Source: Hymenobacter aerilatus (GTDB lineage: Bacteria; Bacteroidota; Bacteroidia; Cytophagales; Hymenobacteraceae). Taken from it: DNA of 64,000 bases. Positions 1 through 8,428 of this stretch are shown piece by piece. The notes below the pieces were generated by a model. It ran no database searches. It had not been told where the DNA came from and saw nothing but the letters and a program-made list of their open reading frames with translations. Position numbers and translations under genes: made by a program. The first letter of the stretch is position 1; each line of letters begins with the position of its first letter. The stretch spans positions 186,001 through 250,000 of the forward strand of contig NZ_CP095053.1 of the NCBI RefSeq assembly GCF_022921095.1. Direction: 5' to 3'.

Positions 1-1
1 G

Positions 2-853
2 CTAGAGGAGCAATGGCAGAGCAAACGCCATGAAGTAGATAAAGCTCTTAGAAATCTAGTAGAAGATCGGCACGAGATTCAAATTGAATTGAATAAACGT
101 CAGCGTAAACTTGACGAAGCTCATCGGGAGGTAGAGGAATCGCGCCGCGAGATGGAAGAAAGCCGCCGCGACATGGAGGAATCGCGCCGAGAAGCCGAAG
201 AGGAGCGACGCAATGCATTGGATGAAGCCTTGGAAACTGCGTTGCTGAAGGACGGCCTGATTAAATCTGCCGATAACTATCAGCTGCGACTGAGCGCAAC
301 AGAGCTGACCGTAAACGGCACCAAGCAGTCGGCCACGCTACAGAAGAAATACCTGGCGCTCTACGAATCGGCTAGCGGACGCAAGCTGAGCGGCACGGGT
401 TCCGTGAACATCAACAAGAACAGCACGGGCCGCACCAACATTATCAGCGGGCCGCGGGGTAGCACGCGGCTGTCTGCCTCCGTAACGCGCTCCGGCACCG
501 GTCGAGTGATGCCTACCCCGCCCGCGCCACCTGCCCCGCCGGCAGCGCCCGGTACGCCTGCCATGCCCGCTCCGCCGGCCCCACCGGCTGCTCCAGCCGC
601 ACCTAACGTGCCGGTCCCACCCGCGCCGCCTACCCCACCCACGCTCGGTACTGATGAACTACGCACGCAGCTGCGCAAAGACGGACTATTGGGAGCCAAT
701 GAAAAGAGCTTCCAGTTTCAGCTGGATAAAAATGGCCTGCGTGTAAACGGCAAGCCACAACCGGCGGCAATGACGGCCAAATACCGCCGGATCTATGACA
801 TACCCACTAGCGGCAACTCCAACCGCACGGTGCAAGTGTCAGTAAGCGAATGA
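2..853 (+). CDS. 3' part of a coiled-coil / Pro-rich protein with a duplicated C-terminal module
   Basis: The reading frame is open to the window edge, so the 5' end is missing; 283 residues are visible. Order of parts: a charged helix with heptad-like EESRR(E/D)M repeats (about residues 40-72), a first 45-residue module (about 76-121) with the pattern DGL..YQL.L....L.VNG..Q....KY...Y, a Ser/Thr/Gly linker, a low-complexity Pro/Ala stretch of PAPP units (about 170-215), then a second copy of the module (about 220-266). Such modules occur at the C-terminus of M56/BlaR1-like membrane peptidases of Bacteroidota; that link is from memory and the peptidase part would lie outside the window. A strong terminator follows directly. 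Function unknown from what is visible. Confidence 0.75.
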   Translation, partial: LEEQWQSKRHEVDKALRNLVEDRHEIQIELNKRQRKLDEAHREVEESRREMEESRRDMEESRREAEEERRNALDEALETALLKDGLIKSADNYQLRLSATELTVNGTKQSATLQKKYLALYESASGRKLSGTGSVNINKNSTGRTNIISGPRGSTRLSASVTRSGTGRVMPTPPAPPAPPAAPGTPAMPAPPAPPAAPAAPNVPVPPAPPTPPTLGTDELRTQLRKDGLLGANEKSFQFQLDKNGLRVNGKPQPAAMTAKYRRIYDIPTSGNSNRTVQVSVSE

Positions 854-860
854 GAAGAGA

Positions 861-893
861 AAAAGGCCGGTAGCATTACGCTACCGGCCTTTT
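861..893 (+). terminator. Rho-independent terminator of the first gene
   Basis: A perfect 14-bp stem (861-874 with 880-893), GC-rich core GGCCGGTAGC, 5-nt loop, flanked by A-run and T-run. It lies 8 bp after the stop codon. The A-run upstream would let it work in both directions. Confidence 0.93.
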
Positions 894-1040
894 TTGTAGC
901 AGTAGTAGCGTTGTTGGCAGTGGCCGTTTTTATTCTTCGGCGACTAAGCAACGCTTGTGGTCGGGTCTGCATCTATGGCCCCGTATAGCTGATTCATTGG
1001 CCTGCTTTTCTATCGTCCTACCTCTTCCCGCCCTGTATTT

Positions 1041-3584
1041 ATGTTGCGTTTTTGTAGCCTGCTGTGGGTAGGCTTGGCTATGCTGTGCCTGCCCGCCGTG
1101 GCCCAGACTTCGGCGTCAGCTTCGGCCGTTACCCTGGCATCCAAAAAGCAATTGCAGGCCCTGCGCATCACAGAAGCCATCAAGCTCGATGGTGTGCTGG
1201 ACGAGACCGTATGGCAGCAGGCGGAGGTAGCCTCGCAGTTTATCCAGAACCGCCCCGCGCCCGGCCGACCCGAGCGCCACCCCACGGAGGTGCGCATCCT
1301 CTACGACGACGCCAACCTCTACATTGGGGCCGTGATGCACGATGTTAGTGCCGATTCCATTCCGCGCCAGCTTACGCAGCGCGACGACCTCGACGGTAAC
1401 ACCGACTTCTTCGGTATCTTCCTCGATACCTACCACGACAAGCTCAATGGCTACGGCTTTTTCGTGACGACGGGTGGCGTGCAAGGCGATGCGCGCTACT
1501 CGCCGGCCGGCGGCGAAGACTTCAACTGGAATGCCGTCTGGGACTCGCGCACCGCCTTGCGCGGCACCGACTGGGTGGCTGAAATCCGGATTCCCTACTC
1601 TGCCATTCGCTTCAGCAACGTGCCCGAGCAGCTGTGGGGCCTCAACTTCATGCGCCAGCGCAAGCGCGACAACCAAGGCTTCTTCTGGAATGAAGTGAAG
1701 CCCGCCGTGGATGGTTTCGTAAACCAATGGGGCGAGCTACGCGGCATTCGCGACGTGAAGCCACCCCTGCGCCTCTCGCTTACGCCCTATTTATCAGCTT
1801 ACGTGAACCGCAACGCCGTGAGCGTAGAAGGGCAGCGCCGCACCACCACCAGCTTCAACGGTGGTGCGGATGTGAAGTGGGGCATCAACGAGAGCTTCAC
1901 GCTGGATGCTACCCTGGTGCCCGATTTCGGACAGGTGCAGAGTGATAACCAGGTCTTGAACCTGTCGCCGTTTGAGGTGCAGTTCAACGAAAACCGACAG
2001 TTCTTCACCGAGGGCACCGAGCTGTTCAACAAAGGCGGCCTGTTCTACTCACGTAGGGTAGGGGCGCAGCCCATCGGCTATGGCAGCGTGGAGGCCGGTG
2101 AAAACGAAAAAATCATCCGCAACCCCGGCGAAACACGTCTGCTGAACGCTACCAAAGTGTCGGGCCGTACTAGCAAGGGGCTGGGTATCGGGGTGTTCAA
2201 TGCCTTGAGCAACAACGTGTACGCTACTCTGCGCGACACCGAGACTGGGCAGGAGCGCGAGGTGCTAACGCAGCCCTTCAGCAACTATAGTATTGTGGTG
2301 CTGGATCAGTCATTGAAAAACAACAGCTACGTCTCGCTTATCAATACCAACGTTACGCGCTTCGGCCGCACCTACGACGCCAACGTGACGGGCGGCTTGT
2401 TTCGCTTGGCCGATAAAAAGAACGCTTACGCTGTGAACGGGCAGCTGGTGTACTCGCGTCGGCGTGGCACTGTGTTTGGATCCGATACGCCCATCGACGA
2501 CCAGGATGGCTACAAATACAAGCTGAGCGCTGGTAAAATCAGCGGCAACTTCACCTGGACTGTCAGCCATGGCATCGAGTCGGCCTCTTATAATCCCAAC
2601 GATTTGGGCATTCTATTCGGCAACAACAACATCACGCAGGGCGTCAACTTCAGCTACAACAAGTATAACCCGTTCTGGAAGGTCAACAACCTGTATACGT
2701 GGTGGGGCATCGACCACTCGCTGCTCTACCGGCCCACGCGCTACCAGAACGCCGTACTATATGGCGGCGCCAATACCACCTTCACAAAGAAATTTCTGAC
2801 AACAGGCATTAACTTCGATGCCAGCCCCGTAACCCGCGACTACTATGAGCCGCGCAAGTTGCCGCTCGGCGACTACTACGTGCGCATACCCGCCAATGCC
2901 AGCGTAAGCGGGTTTATTTCCAGCGACTACCGCAAGAAATTTGCCTACGACGTGAGTCTGGGTACGCGGTGGCATACCAAAGATGAGCGCTTAAATCGGC
3001 CGCGCCGCATGCACTACGACGTAGGCGTGTCGCCGCGCTACCGTGCCAGCAACCAGCTATTGTTCATTTACAGCATCGATTGGAGCTTGCGCGAGAACCA
3101 GATTGGTTACGTGAATGGTGGGCTGCGGATTGCAGAACCGATGGATTCGGTGTTTCAAGGGCAGGTGCCGCTGGGGCGGCGTCGGGTCGTGACGGTTACC
3201 AACGTGCTATCGACGGCCTATACCTTCACCAACCGCATGTCGCTCACGCTGCGCCTACGCCACTACACCAGCGACGTGCACTACCAGGACTTTGCCCGCC
3301 TCGACAAAAACGGCGAGGAAACCCTAGTCGACTACCGCCGCAACCGCGACAACACCTACAATGCCTTCAACCTGGATATGGTGTATGCGTGGTGGTTTGC
3401 GCCCGGCTCGCAGATTAGCATTGTGTGGAAAGCGGCCAGCACGGCCACGCTAGACGGTAACGAAGCTACACCACTATACTTCGCCAACCTCAACAATACC
3501 ATCAATACCCCGCAGAATAACTCTGTGTCGGTGAAGGTGTTGTATTACCTCGACTACCTGGCCTTGCGCCGCAAGCGGGCGTAA
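1041..3584 (+). CDS. DUF5916 domain protein with N-terminal CBM9-like domain
   Basis: 847 residues. A signal peptide (about 1-21, ending PAVAQ) sends it to the envelope. Residues about 38-210 resemble the carbohydrate-binding family 9-like domain (pattern KLDGVLDE..W..A, then DD.NLYIG) that sits at the start of DUF5916 proteins. The rest is rich in alternating aromatic/polar strands and ends in basic residues, fitting an outer-membrane beta-barrel. The family is widespread in Cytophagales and is often labelled hydrolase without proof; no catalytic site can be named. It stands alone, after a terminator and before a VOC gene. Family call firm, biochemical role unknown. Confidence 0.87.
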   Translation: MLRFCSLLWVGLAMLCLPAVAQTSASASAVTLASKKQLQALRITEAIKLDGVLDETVWQQAEVASQFIQNRPAPGRPERHPTEVRILYDDANLYIGAVMHDVSADSIPRQLTQRDDLDGNTDFFGIFLDTYHDKLNGYGFFVTTGGVQGDARYSPAGGEDFNWNAVWDSRTALRGTDWVAEIRIPYSAIRFSNVPEQLWGLNFMRQRKRDNQGFFWNEVKPAVDGFVNQWGELRGIRDVKPPLRLSLTPYLSAYVNRNAVSVEGQRRTTTSFNGGADVKWGINESFTLDATLVPDFGQVQSDNQVLNLSPFEVQFNENRQFFTEGTELFNKGGLFYSRRVGAQPIGYGSVEAGENEKIIRNPGETRLLNATKVSGRTSKGLGIGVFNALSNNVYATLRDTETGQEREVLTQPFSNYSIVVLDQSLKNNSYVSLINTNVTRFGRTYDANVTGGLFRLADKKNAYAVNGQLVYSRRRGTVFGSDTPIDDQDGYKYKLSAGKISGNFTWTVSHGIESASYNPNDLGILFGNNNITQGVNFSYNKYNPFWKVNNLYTWWGIDHSLLYRPTRYQNAVLYGGANTTFTKKFLTTGINFDASPVTRDYYEPRKLPLGDYYVRIPANASVSGFISSDYRKKFAYDVSLGTRWHTKDERLNRPRRMHYDVGVSPRYRASNQLLFIYSIDWSLRENQIGYVNGGLRIAEPMDSVFQGQVPLGRRRVVTVTNVLSTAYTFTNRMSLTLRLRHYTSDVHYQDFARLDKNGEETLVDYRRNRDNTYNAFNLDMVYAWWFAPGSQISIVWKAASTATLDGNEATPLYFANLNNTINTPQNNSVSVKVLYYLDYLALRRKRA

Positions 3585-3676
3585 GGGCGCGTGCAACGCG
3601 TCCTTCGTTGCTGATGTTGCTACTGGGGTAGGGCGTATACAATGCGGCAAGCAGCGCGTCTCTACCAGTCACTTGC

Positions 3677-3684
3677 TACCTTCG
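3677..3684 (+). promoter_or_regulatory. -7-like box (TACCTTCG) before the VOC gene
   Basis: One mismatch to the Bacteroidota -7 element TAnnTTTG. It ends 4 nt before the ATG at 3689, so the predicted transcript would start at or next to the start codon. No clear -33 element was identified. Confidence 0.45.
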
Positions 3685-3688
3685 ACGC

Positions 3689-4093
3689 ATGAAACAGACC
3701 ATTGGCGGCATCACCCTCTTGGTGTGCGACTACGACGAAGCCCTTGCATACTACTGCGAAAAGCTCGGGTTTGATGTGCTAGAAGATACCGCGCTGGGCG
3801 ATGGCAAGCGGTGGGTGCTAGTGGCGCCGCCCGGCAGCACGGGCACGCCGCTGCTACTGGCACAGGCCGCTACTCCAGAGCAACAAGTCAGCATCGGCAA
3901 TCAAGCCGGCGGGCGCGTCTTCCTGTTTCTGCATACCGATGATTTCTGGGCCGCATACCGCCATATGGAAGCACAGAGCGTGCAGTTTCTGGAAGAGCCC
4001 CGCCACGAACCCTACGGCTGGGTAGTGGTATTTGCTGATTGCTACGGTAACAAGTGGGATCTGTTGGGGCCGGCTACTTTTGAAAATGGGTAA
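3689..4093 (+). CDS. VOC (glyoxalase/bleomycin-resistance fold) family protein
   Basis: 134 residues, the usual size of a single-domain vicinal-oxygen-chelate protein. The N-terminus gives the first beta-alpha-beta module (ITLLVCDYDEALAYY, then CEKLGFDVLED) and the C-terminus the typical end (EEPRHEPYGWVVVFADCYGN.WDL). Such proteins bind a metal and act as lyases, dioxygenases or resistance proteins; the substrate cannot be read from sequence. It is convergent with the next gene, with a hairpin between them. Start chosen at the ATG just after a promoter-like octamer. Confidence 0.88.
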   Translation: MKQTIGGITLLVCDYDEALAYYCEKLGFDVLEDTALGDGKRWVLVAPPGSTGTPLLLAQAATPEQQVSIGNQAGGRVFLFLHTDDFWAAYRHMEAQSVQFLEEPRHEPYGWVVVFADCYGNKWDLLGPATFENG

Positions 4094-4120
4094 ATTCTAT
4101 CGCGCAAAGACCATAGAATT
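4093..4120. repeat. Short inverted repeat at the VOC stop codon
   Basis: AATTCTAT (4093-4100) and ATAGAATT (4113-4120) form a perfect 8-bp stem with a 12-nt loop that begins at the last base of the VOC stop codon. Together with the next hairpin it could end or protect the transcript. Confidence 0.5.
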
Positions 4121-4130
4121 GTCCCCACGA

Positions 4131-4176
4131 ATAAAAAAAGAACGTCATGCTGAGCGCAGTCGAAGCATGACGTTCT
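4131..4176. terminator. Hairpin terminator between convergent genes, TGTCAT-type repeat
   Basis: A perfect 13-bp stem, AGAACGTCATGCT (4139-4151) with its complement (4164-4176), loop GAGCGCAGTCGA. On the minus strand it is followed by a T-run (A-run at 4133-4139 on the plus strand), so it best terminates the minus-strand oxidoreductase. The arm carries the GTCATGCTGAGCGCAG word shared with other intergenic repeats in this window. Confidence 0.8.
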
Positions 4177-4190
4177 AAATCGCAAATTGG

Positions 4191-4919
4191 CTACTTCAGC
4201 TTGATGCCTTGCGCCTCCATTTGCTGTTCCTGTTTGGCGTGGTTGTCCAGAAAATCGGTGTGCTGGGCCGCCGTACGCTCCGTGCCGAGGCTAGCCAGTT
4301 GCTCGCGCACCTTATCAGCTGGCAAATCGTTGCAGTAGATGGGGCCGCCGGGCTGCTGACGCCACGACTCGTGTAGGGTGCCACCATCCACGGCATCGAA
4401 GCCCAACTCTTCTACCAGCGCCATTACCTTCTGCTTAGCGGCGTCATCGTCGCTGGCGACGGGTAGGGCAATGCGGCCGGGCGTACCGGCGGGCTGGCCG
4501 TTTTTCTCCAGGTGCTCGGCAAAGATGTTGTTAAAGACCTTCACGACCGGACGACCCAGGTGCTGCTGTACCCAGCCGCTCTCGGTGAGGTCGCCGGTTT
4601 CCAACTCCGTCATCTGGCCGTCGCGCAGCAAGGGGTAGTAGTTGCTGGTGTCGATTACGGGTACTTCGGCGGGCACACCCGCGAATAGGTTGTTGGGTAG
4701 ATCGGGGATGTTTTTCAGCGGGATGGTTACCACGATGAAGTCGCTGCCGCGCTGGGCCGCTTCCTCGGCCGTAACGGGGGTAGCACCGGTTTTCTGGGCT
4801 ACGTCGTGCAGCGTCTCGGGGCCGCGGGAGTTGGCAATGTATACCTGATGGCCGAGGCTAGTGAGCCGCACGGCTAGAGCGCTGCCGATGTTGCCGGCCC
4901 CAATGATTCCAATGTTCAT
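4191..4919 (-). CDS. NAD(P)-binding oxidoreductase of the F420-dependent NADP reductase fold
   Basis: 242 residues. The N-terminus is a Rossmann fold with GAGNIGSALA (7-16) and the NADP-favouring NSRGPETL (about 31-38), as in NADPH:F420 oxidoreductase (Fno) relatives and the N-terminal part of STEAP-like reductases. Members in Bacteroidota are usually annotated as NAD(P)-binding or NADPH-dependent F420 reductase, though the group is not known to make F420, so another hydride acceptor is likely. The middle part (VVKVFNNIFAEHL) matches the family. Single gene, convergent with VOC. Family sure, substrate unknown. Confidence 0.85.
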   Translation of the reverse strand: MNIGIIGAGNIGSALAVRLTSLGHQVYIANSRGPETLHDVAQKTGATPVTAEEAAQRGSDFIVVTIPLKNIPDLPNNLFAGVPAEVPVIDTSNYYPLLRDGQMTELETGDLTESGWVQQHLGRPVVKVFNNIFAEHLEKNGQPAGTPGRIALPVASDDDAAKQKVMALVEELGFDAVDGGTLHESWRQQPGGPIYCNDLPADKVREQLASLGTERTAAQHTDFLDNHAKQEQQMEAQGIKLK

Positions 4920-5033
4920 AGTTTGGGTGGTTTACGCGCCGGCATTGTACCGGTGCGGGTAGGTAAACAGCGGAAGTGGAATTTTGCTTTTTTAGTTGAA
5001 CTGGCAGTTCCTGCTGGTCCAGGTCCATACATT

Positions 5034-5381
5034 TCAAATGTATTGACGGTCAGCAGCTATAATGCTGAAGTCACGAGGATTTACCGGGTCATACAAAACG
5101 GTTACCGTAGTGCCTTCTGGATAACGAGGTACTGCTAGTGCTACTCCGTGTTCATGCAGTGCCTCAATTGTCCGACCGTCCTGAGTCTCAAACCGAATAA
5201 TGGGTCTAACTACAGTGGTACTTCCCCATTTTATTTTGTTCTGTACTATGACGCCCCGCGCACGCACACCGTTCGTCTGTAATCTATCGTCTCGTTCTTT
5301 AGTATTATAAAGAGTAAAAAGTAGCATAGCTGCAACTGCAATAAAAATCAATATTGTAAAAGGATTAAATACAAAAATCAT
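5034..5381 (-). CDS. DUF3592-like small membrane-anchored protein
   Basis: 115 residues: one N-terminal membrane helix (about 5-24) followed by a soluble beta-rich domain with the DUF3592-type pattern (RARGVIV, then RPIIRFETQDGR, then VTVLYDPVNP). Proteins with this domain are anchored envelope proteins of unknown role. AT-richer than its neighbours, as is the divergent lipoprotein gene, so the two may have arrived together. Confidence 0.75.
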   Translation of the reverse strand: MIFVFNPFTILIFIAVAAMLLFTLYNTKERDDRLQTNGVRARGVIVQNKIKWGSTTVVRPIIRFETQDGRTIEALHEHGVALAVPRYPEGTTVTVLYDPVNPRDFSIIAADRQYI

Positions 5382-5446
5382 AAGTGCGTAAGGGATTTTC
5401 GCAGTGGGTTAATGGCTATTTTAAAGCGAATTTAGGCTGTTGGTAT

Positions 5447-5454
5447 TATGTTTG
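5447..5454 (+). promoter_or_regulatory. Candidate -7 box (TATGTTTG) for the lipoprotein gene
   Basis: Exact TAnnTTTG match overlapping the first possible ATG (5448). If used, transcription would begin near 5460 and translation at the in-frame GTG at 5505. Confidence 0.4.
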
Positions 5455-5504
5455 ACAGACGCGCTGTCTTGTTTTTATCCTTTTTTCAACTTTACTTTTT
5501 TCTT

Positions 5505-5996
5505 GTGTATTCGCGTACCTTCCTAGCCGTATCCTTAGCCCTATTGGGCGGCCTCACTAGCTGCGATGATAACTCTGACATAAAGCCTACTCCTATTCTA
5601 TCGGCAACTGACTTGCTGATGGCTAAAAGCTGGAAAATGACAGCTGTAACCGAAAAAGAAGGCAGTGAGCCAGCTAAGGACCTTTATACGGACGAGCCAG
5701 CTTGTATTCGAGACAATGTGTATCAGTTCCAAACCGATGGCGTCTTCGTAATGGATGAGGGGGCTACCCGCTGTGACCAAGCGCATCCGCAGACCCGTAC
5801 GGGCACCTGGGCGCAGTCGAATAGTGGCATGCTCCTAAAGGCTACCATCGCTCTATCTACCCAGCCTGGGGCCGAAGCGAGTATGGAATTAAGTGGCACC
5901 ATCGAATCGGTTTCCGCTACCCGCCTTGTGCTCGTGAACAAAGAGACGACGGCCGGGGTAACTACTGAGACCCGTACGACATTTACGGCTCAGTAA
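5505..5996 (+). CDS. Small lipoprotein, lipocalin-like
   Basis: 163 residues from a GTG start. I prefer this start because it gives a normal lipoprotein signal peptide (short n-region, then LAVSLALLGGLTSC with the acylated Cys at residue 20). The upstream ATG at 5448 would add 19 residues and a second hydrophobic stretch, and a promoter-like octamer overlaps it. After the Cys comes a short linker and a domain beginning LLMAKSWKMTAV, the typical opening of lipocalin-like outer-membrane lipoproteins of Bacteroidota, then Y.F..DG.FVMDEG and G.W. Likely cell-surface or periplasmic; ligand unknown. A terminator follows. Confidence 0.75.
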   Translation: MYSRTFLAVSLALLGGLTSCDDNSDIKPTPILSATDLLMAKSWKMTAVTEKEGSEPAKDLYTDEPACIRDNVYQFQTDGVFVMDEGATRCDQAHPQTRTGTWAQSNSGMLLKATIALSTQPGAEASMELSGTIESVSATRLVLVNKETTAGVTTETRTTFTAQ

Positions 5997-6010
5997 GTGG
6001 CCGCATAATT

Positions 6011-6043
6011 AAAAAAGCCGCTCTAATCAGGAGTGGCTTTTTT
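6011..6043 (+). terminator. Rho-independent terminator after the lipoprotein gene
   Basis: Stem AAAAAAGCCGCTC paired with GAGTGGCTTTTTT (one G-T pair), 7-nt loop, about 15 bp after the stop codon. Confidence 0.9.
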
Positions 6044-6151
6044 ATTGACCATTTGGCCGTTGGAGACCAACGCGGCGAGCGTGTGCGGGTACCACTGTAG
6101 GGTAGTATTTCACAAACAACCTCCGCAACCATAAGCACGTGCAACGCGCCC

Positions 6152-7120
6152 CTACAGCAACTCCTGCGCCGCCCCAAAGGCCGATTTACTACCCTCGCGC
6201 ACGGCCTGTTCGAGGGCGGGCAGGCGCTGCTGCACGTCGGGCTGGGCATAGAAGCGGGCCTCTAGGGTCTGGCGGATGGTATCGTGCAGCCAATGTAGGT
6301 TTTGCTCCTGGCGACGGCGCTGAAAATAGCCGCTGGCCTGGGTGTGCTGCATGTATTGCTGCACCACTTCCCACACCTCGGGCACACCCGCACCTGTGAG
6401 GGCCGAGCTAGTCGTTACCACGGGGCTCCAGCCGCTGGGTGCCAGCGGAAACAGGTGCAGGGCGTTCTGGTACTCGCGCCGGGCTAGGCGGGCGGCTTGC
6501 TCGTTGCCGTGGTCTGCTTTGGTGATGGTGAGGGCATCGGCCATTTCCATGATGCCCTTCTTGATGCCTTGCAGCTCGTCGCCAGCCCCGGCTAGCATCA
6601 GCAGCAGAAAAAAATCGACCATGCCGTGCACGGCGGTTTCACTTTGGCCTACGCCTACGGTTTCTACGAAAATAACGTCGTGCCCAGCCGCCTCGCAGAG
6701 TAGCAGTGCTTCGCGGGTGCTACGCGTGACGCCCCCCAGCGACCGTCCTGCCGGCGACGGTCGAATATATGCCGCTGGGTGCGCTGCCAGCTGGTTCATG
6801 CGGGTTTTATCACCCAGGATGCTGCCGCCGCTGCGCTGGGAGGTAGGGTCTACAGCCAGCACGGCCAACTGGTGCCCCTGCCCAACTAGACGCAGCCCCA
6901 GCGCCTCAATAAACGTGCTTTTGCCTACCCCCGGTACGCCTGTGATGCCCATCCGCACCGAGCGCCCGGTGTGGGGTAGCACGGCATCCAGCACCTGCTG
7001 GGCCAGCTCCTGGTCGGAGAGTAGGGTGCTTTCCACCAGCGTAATGGCCTGACTCAGCCGCACGCGGTTGCCGGCGAGGAGGCCATCGGCGTATTCGTGG
7101 GCGGTAAGGCGTTTGGGCAT
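6152..7120 (-). CDS. meaB: Methylmalonyl-CoA mutase-associated GTPase MeaB
   Basis: 322 residues, normal for the family. It is a G3E-type GTPase that loads adenosylcobalamin onto, and protects, methylmalonyl-CoA mutase. Visible motifs: P-loop GVPGVGKST (61-69), VDPTSQRSGGSILGDKTRM (about 94-112, nearly identical to known MeaB/ArgK), FVETVGVGQSE (switch region) and TITKADHGN (guanine-specificity site). The mutase subunits lie 13 kb away on the same strand and a cobalamin adenosyltransferase at 52.9 kb. Just upstream is a short intergenic stretch with GGGTAGGG. Confidence 0.96.
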   Translation of the reverse strand: MPKRLTAHEYADGLLAGNRVRLSQAITLVESTLLSDQELAQQVLDAVLPHTGRSVRMGITGVPGVGKSTFIEALGLRLVGQGHQLAVLAVDPTSQRSGGSILGDKTRMNQLAAHPAAYIRPSPAGRSLGGVTRSTREALLLCEAAGHDVIFVETVGVGQSETAVHGMVDFFLLLMLAGAGDELQGIKKGIMEMADALTITKADHGNEQAARLARREYQNALHLFPLAPSGWSPVVTTSSALTGAGVPEVWEVVQQYMQHTQASGYFQRRRQEQNLHWLHDTIRQTLEARFYAQPDVQQRLPALEQAVREGSKSAFGAAQELL

Positions 7121-7242
7121 AGCAAGGAGGGTAGGGAGCGAAGTCGCAAGCTAAGACGCGCAGGCGAAACGCACCCAAAAACCATCTGTTACTCTGTCCT
7201 CTGCACCTCCACTCAGGATGACAGACTGTGCTAAGGCGCCAG

Positions 7243-8337
7243 CTACTTCGGCTCTATCAAAAAGCTGGGTAGACCCAGTTTGCTGCGGCGGCCACTTAGG
7301 CTTAGGCCATCGTCTTTGTAGTCGGCGGCTTTGCCGGTGGCGTTGGGGTTTTGGATGACGCCCAGGTAGCCGTTGTCTTCGCGGGCCACGTAGATTTTGC
7401 CGTCGGGACCGAGCTGGAGGGCGCCCACTTTGCGGTTAGCTGAGTTGCCAATTTGGGTGGCTTTGCTAGTTTTCAGGTCGAACTGCCAGATTTGGGCGTC
7501 GCCGCCACCGGCGCCGTTGCGGGTGCCGTAGAGCTTGGTACCGTCGGGCGAGAAGGCTACGCCGTAGGCTTCCTCGTACGGACCAAAGGCGCGCGGCTTG
7601 CTCACCTTGCCGGTGGTGCGGTCGAAGTCGAATACCTCGAACTTGTTGGCCTCGCGCCACAGCGCCACCGCTAATTGTTTGCCGTCGGGCGCAAATGCCA
7701 TGGCCCCAATGGCGTTGCGGCCAGGACCGGCGTGCATAGAGCCCACGTTGCTCAGAATGGGCTTGCCAGCTTCTACCCCTTCGGGCGTGACGAGGTAGGC
7801 CACAAAGCCGTTAGAGTTCCAGCGGTGAGCCACTACCCACACGTCGCGGCCATTTTGGTGGCGCACGGCGGCCAGCTTTTCGGCCACGGGCGAGATGAGC
7901 AGCAGGTTGGCGCGGGGTACGTCGCCGAGGCCATTGTCGCGGGTCATGTCTACAATGGAGTAGCGCAGGCCCACATTGGTTCCTTGCGGTGCTACCGTGA
8001 AGACGTAGAAAATGTTGCCGCTGCCGGGGTCGGGCACCACCAGAGCGCTTTGGGTACTGGAGTTGCTACCCTGGAGCTTGCGGCCGTTGGGCATCACCTG
8101 GTGCTGGCGGTTCCAGATGGTTTCACCGTTGGTATAGAACAGCAGCTGTCCGCGCTTGTTGGTGGCCACGGCGCAACCCTCGTAGGTGGTCATCTTGCCA
8201 TCGTTGAGGGAGGTAGGGGCGCCGTTGGTGAAGCTGAGGCCGGCTTGTTGGCCGAAGTACCAGAAGTTTTGCTCGCTTTGGGCATGGGCAGAAAAAGCCG
8301 CACAGCAAGAAATCAACAAAAGCAGGAAGAAGCGCAT
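7243..8337 (-). CDS. Secreted beta-propeller protein (WD40/PD40-like)
   Basis: 364 residues with a signal peptide (about 1-19, ending AHA-QS). The start of the mature protein (NFWYFG..AGLSF, then EGCAV.TN..GQLLFYTNG, then IWN..H.VMPNG) is the stereotyped opening of a propeller found in many Bacteroidota secreted proteins. Further blades show FAPDGKQLAVA and FSPDGTKLYGT. In related proteins this propeller is usually followed by adhesive domains and a type IX secretion sorting domain; here the protein stops after the propeller, with no C-terminal sorting domain. Export by Sec is clear, final location is not. Confidence 0.8.
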   Translation of the reverse strand: MRFFLLLLISCCAAFSAHAQSEQNFWYFGQQAGLSFTNGAPTSLNDGKMTTYEGCAVATNKRGQLLFYTNGETIWNRQHQVMPNGRKLQGSNSSTQSALVVPDPGSGNIFYVFTVAPQGTNVGLRYSIVDMTRDNGLGDVPRANLLLISPVAEKLAAVRHQNGRDVWVVAHRWNSNGFVAYLVTPEGVEAGKPILSNVGSMHAGPGRNAIGAMAFAPDGKQLAVALWREANKFEVFDFDRTTGKVSKPRAFGPYEEAYGVAFSPDGTKLYGTRNGAGGGDAQIWQFDLKTSKATQIGNSANRKVGALQLGPDGKIYVAREDNGYLGVIQNPNATGKAADYKDDGLSLSGRRSKLGLPSFLIEPK

Positions 8338-8428
8338 AGGCTGAAAATCAGAAAAAACTAGTCATTTCCAGGAAGTCTAACGAAATGCCGTGCCAGAATG
8401 AGGTATTCGTATGCTTAATCATTCTGTT

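Noticed and set aside
361..699. Minus-strand open frame rich in Gly/Ala opposite the first gene
   Set aside because: Mirror image of the Pro/Ala-rich coding repeat; low complexity and no homology features.
4923..5138. 71-codon plus-strand frame between two minus-strand genes
   Set aside because: Overlaps the DUF3592-like gene on the opposite strand and has no recognisable features.
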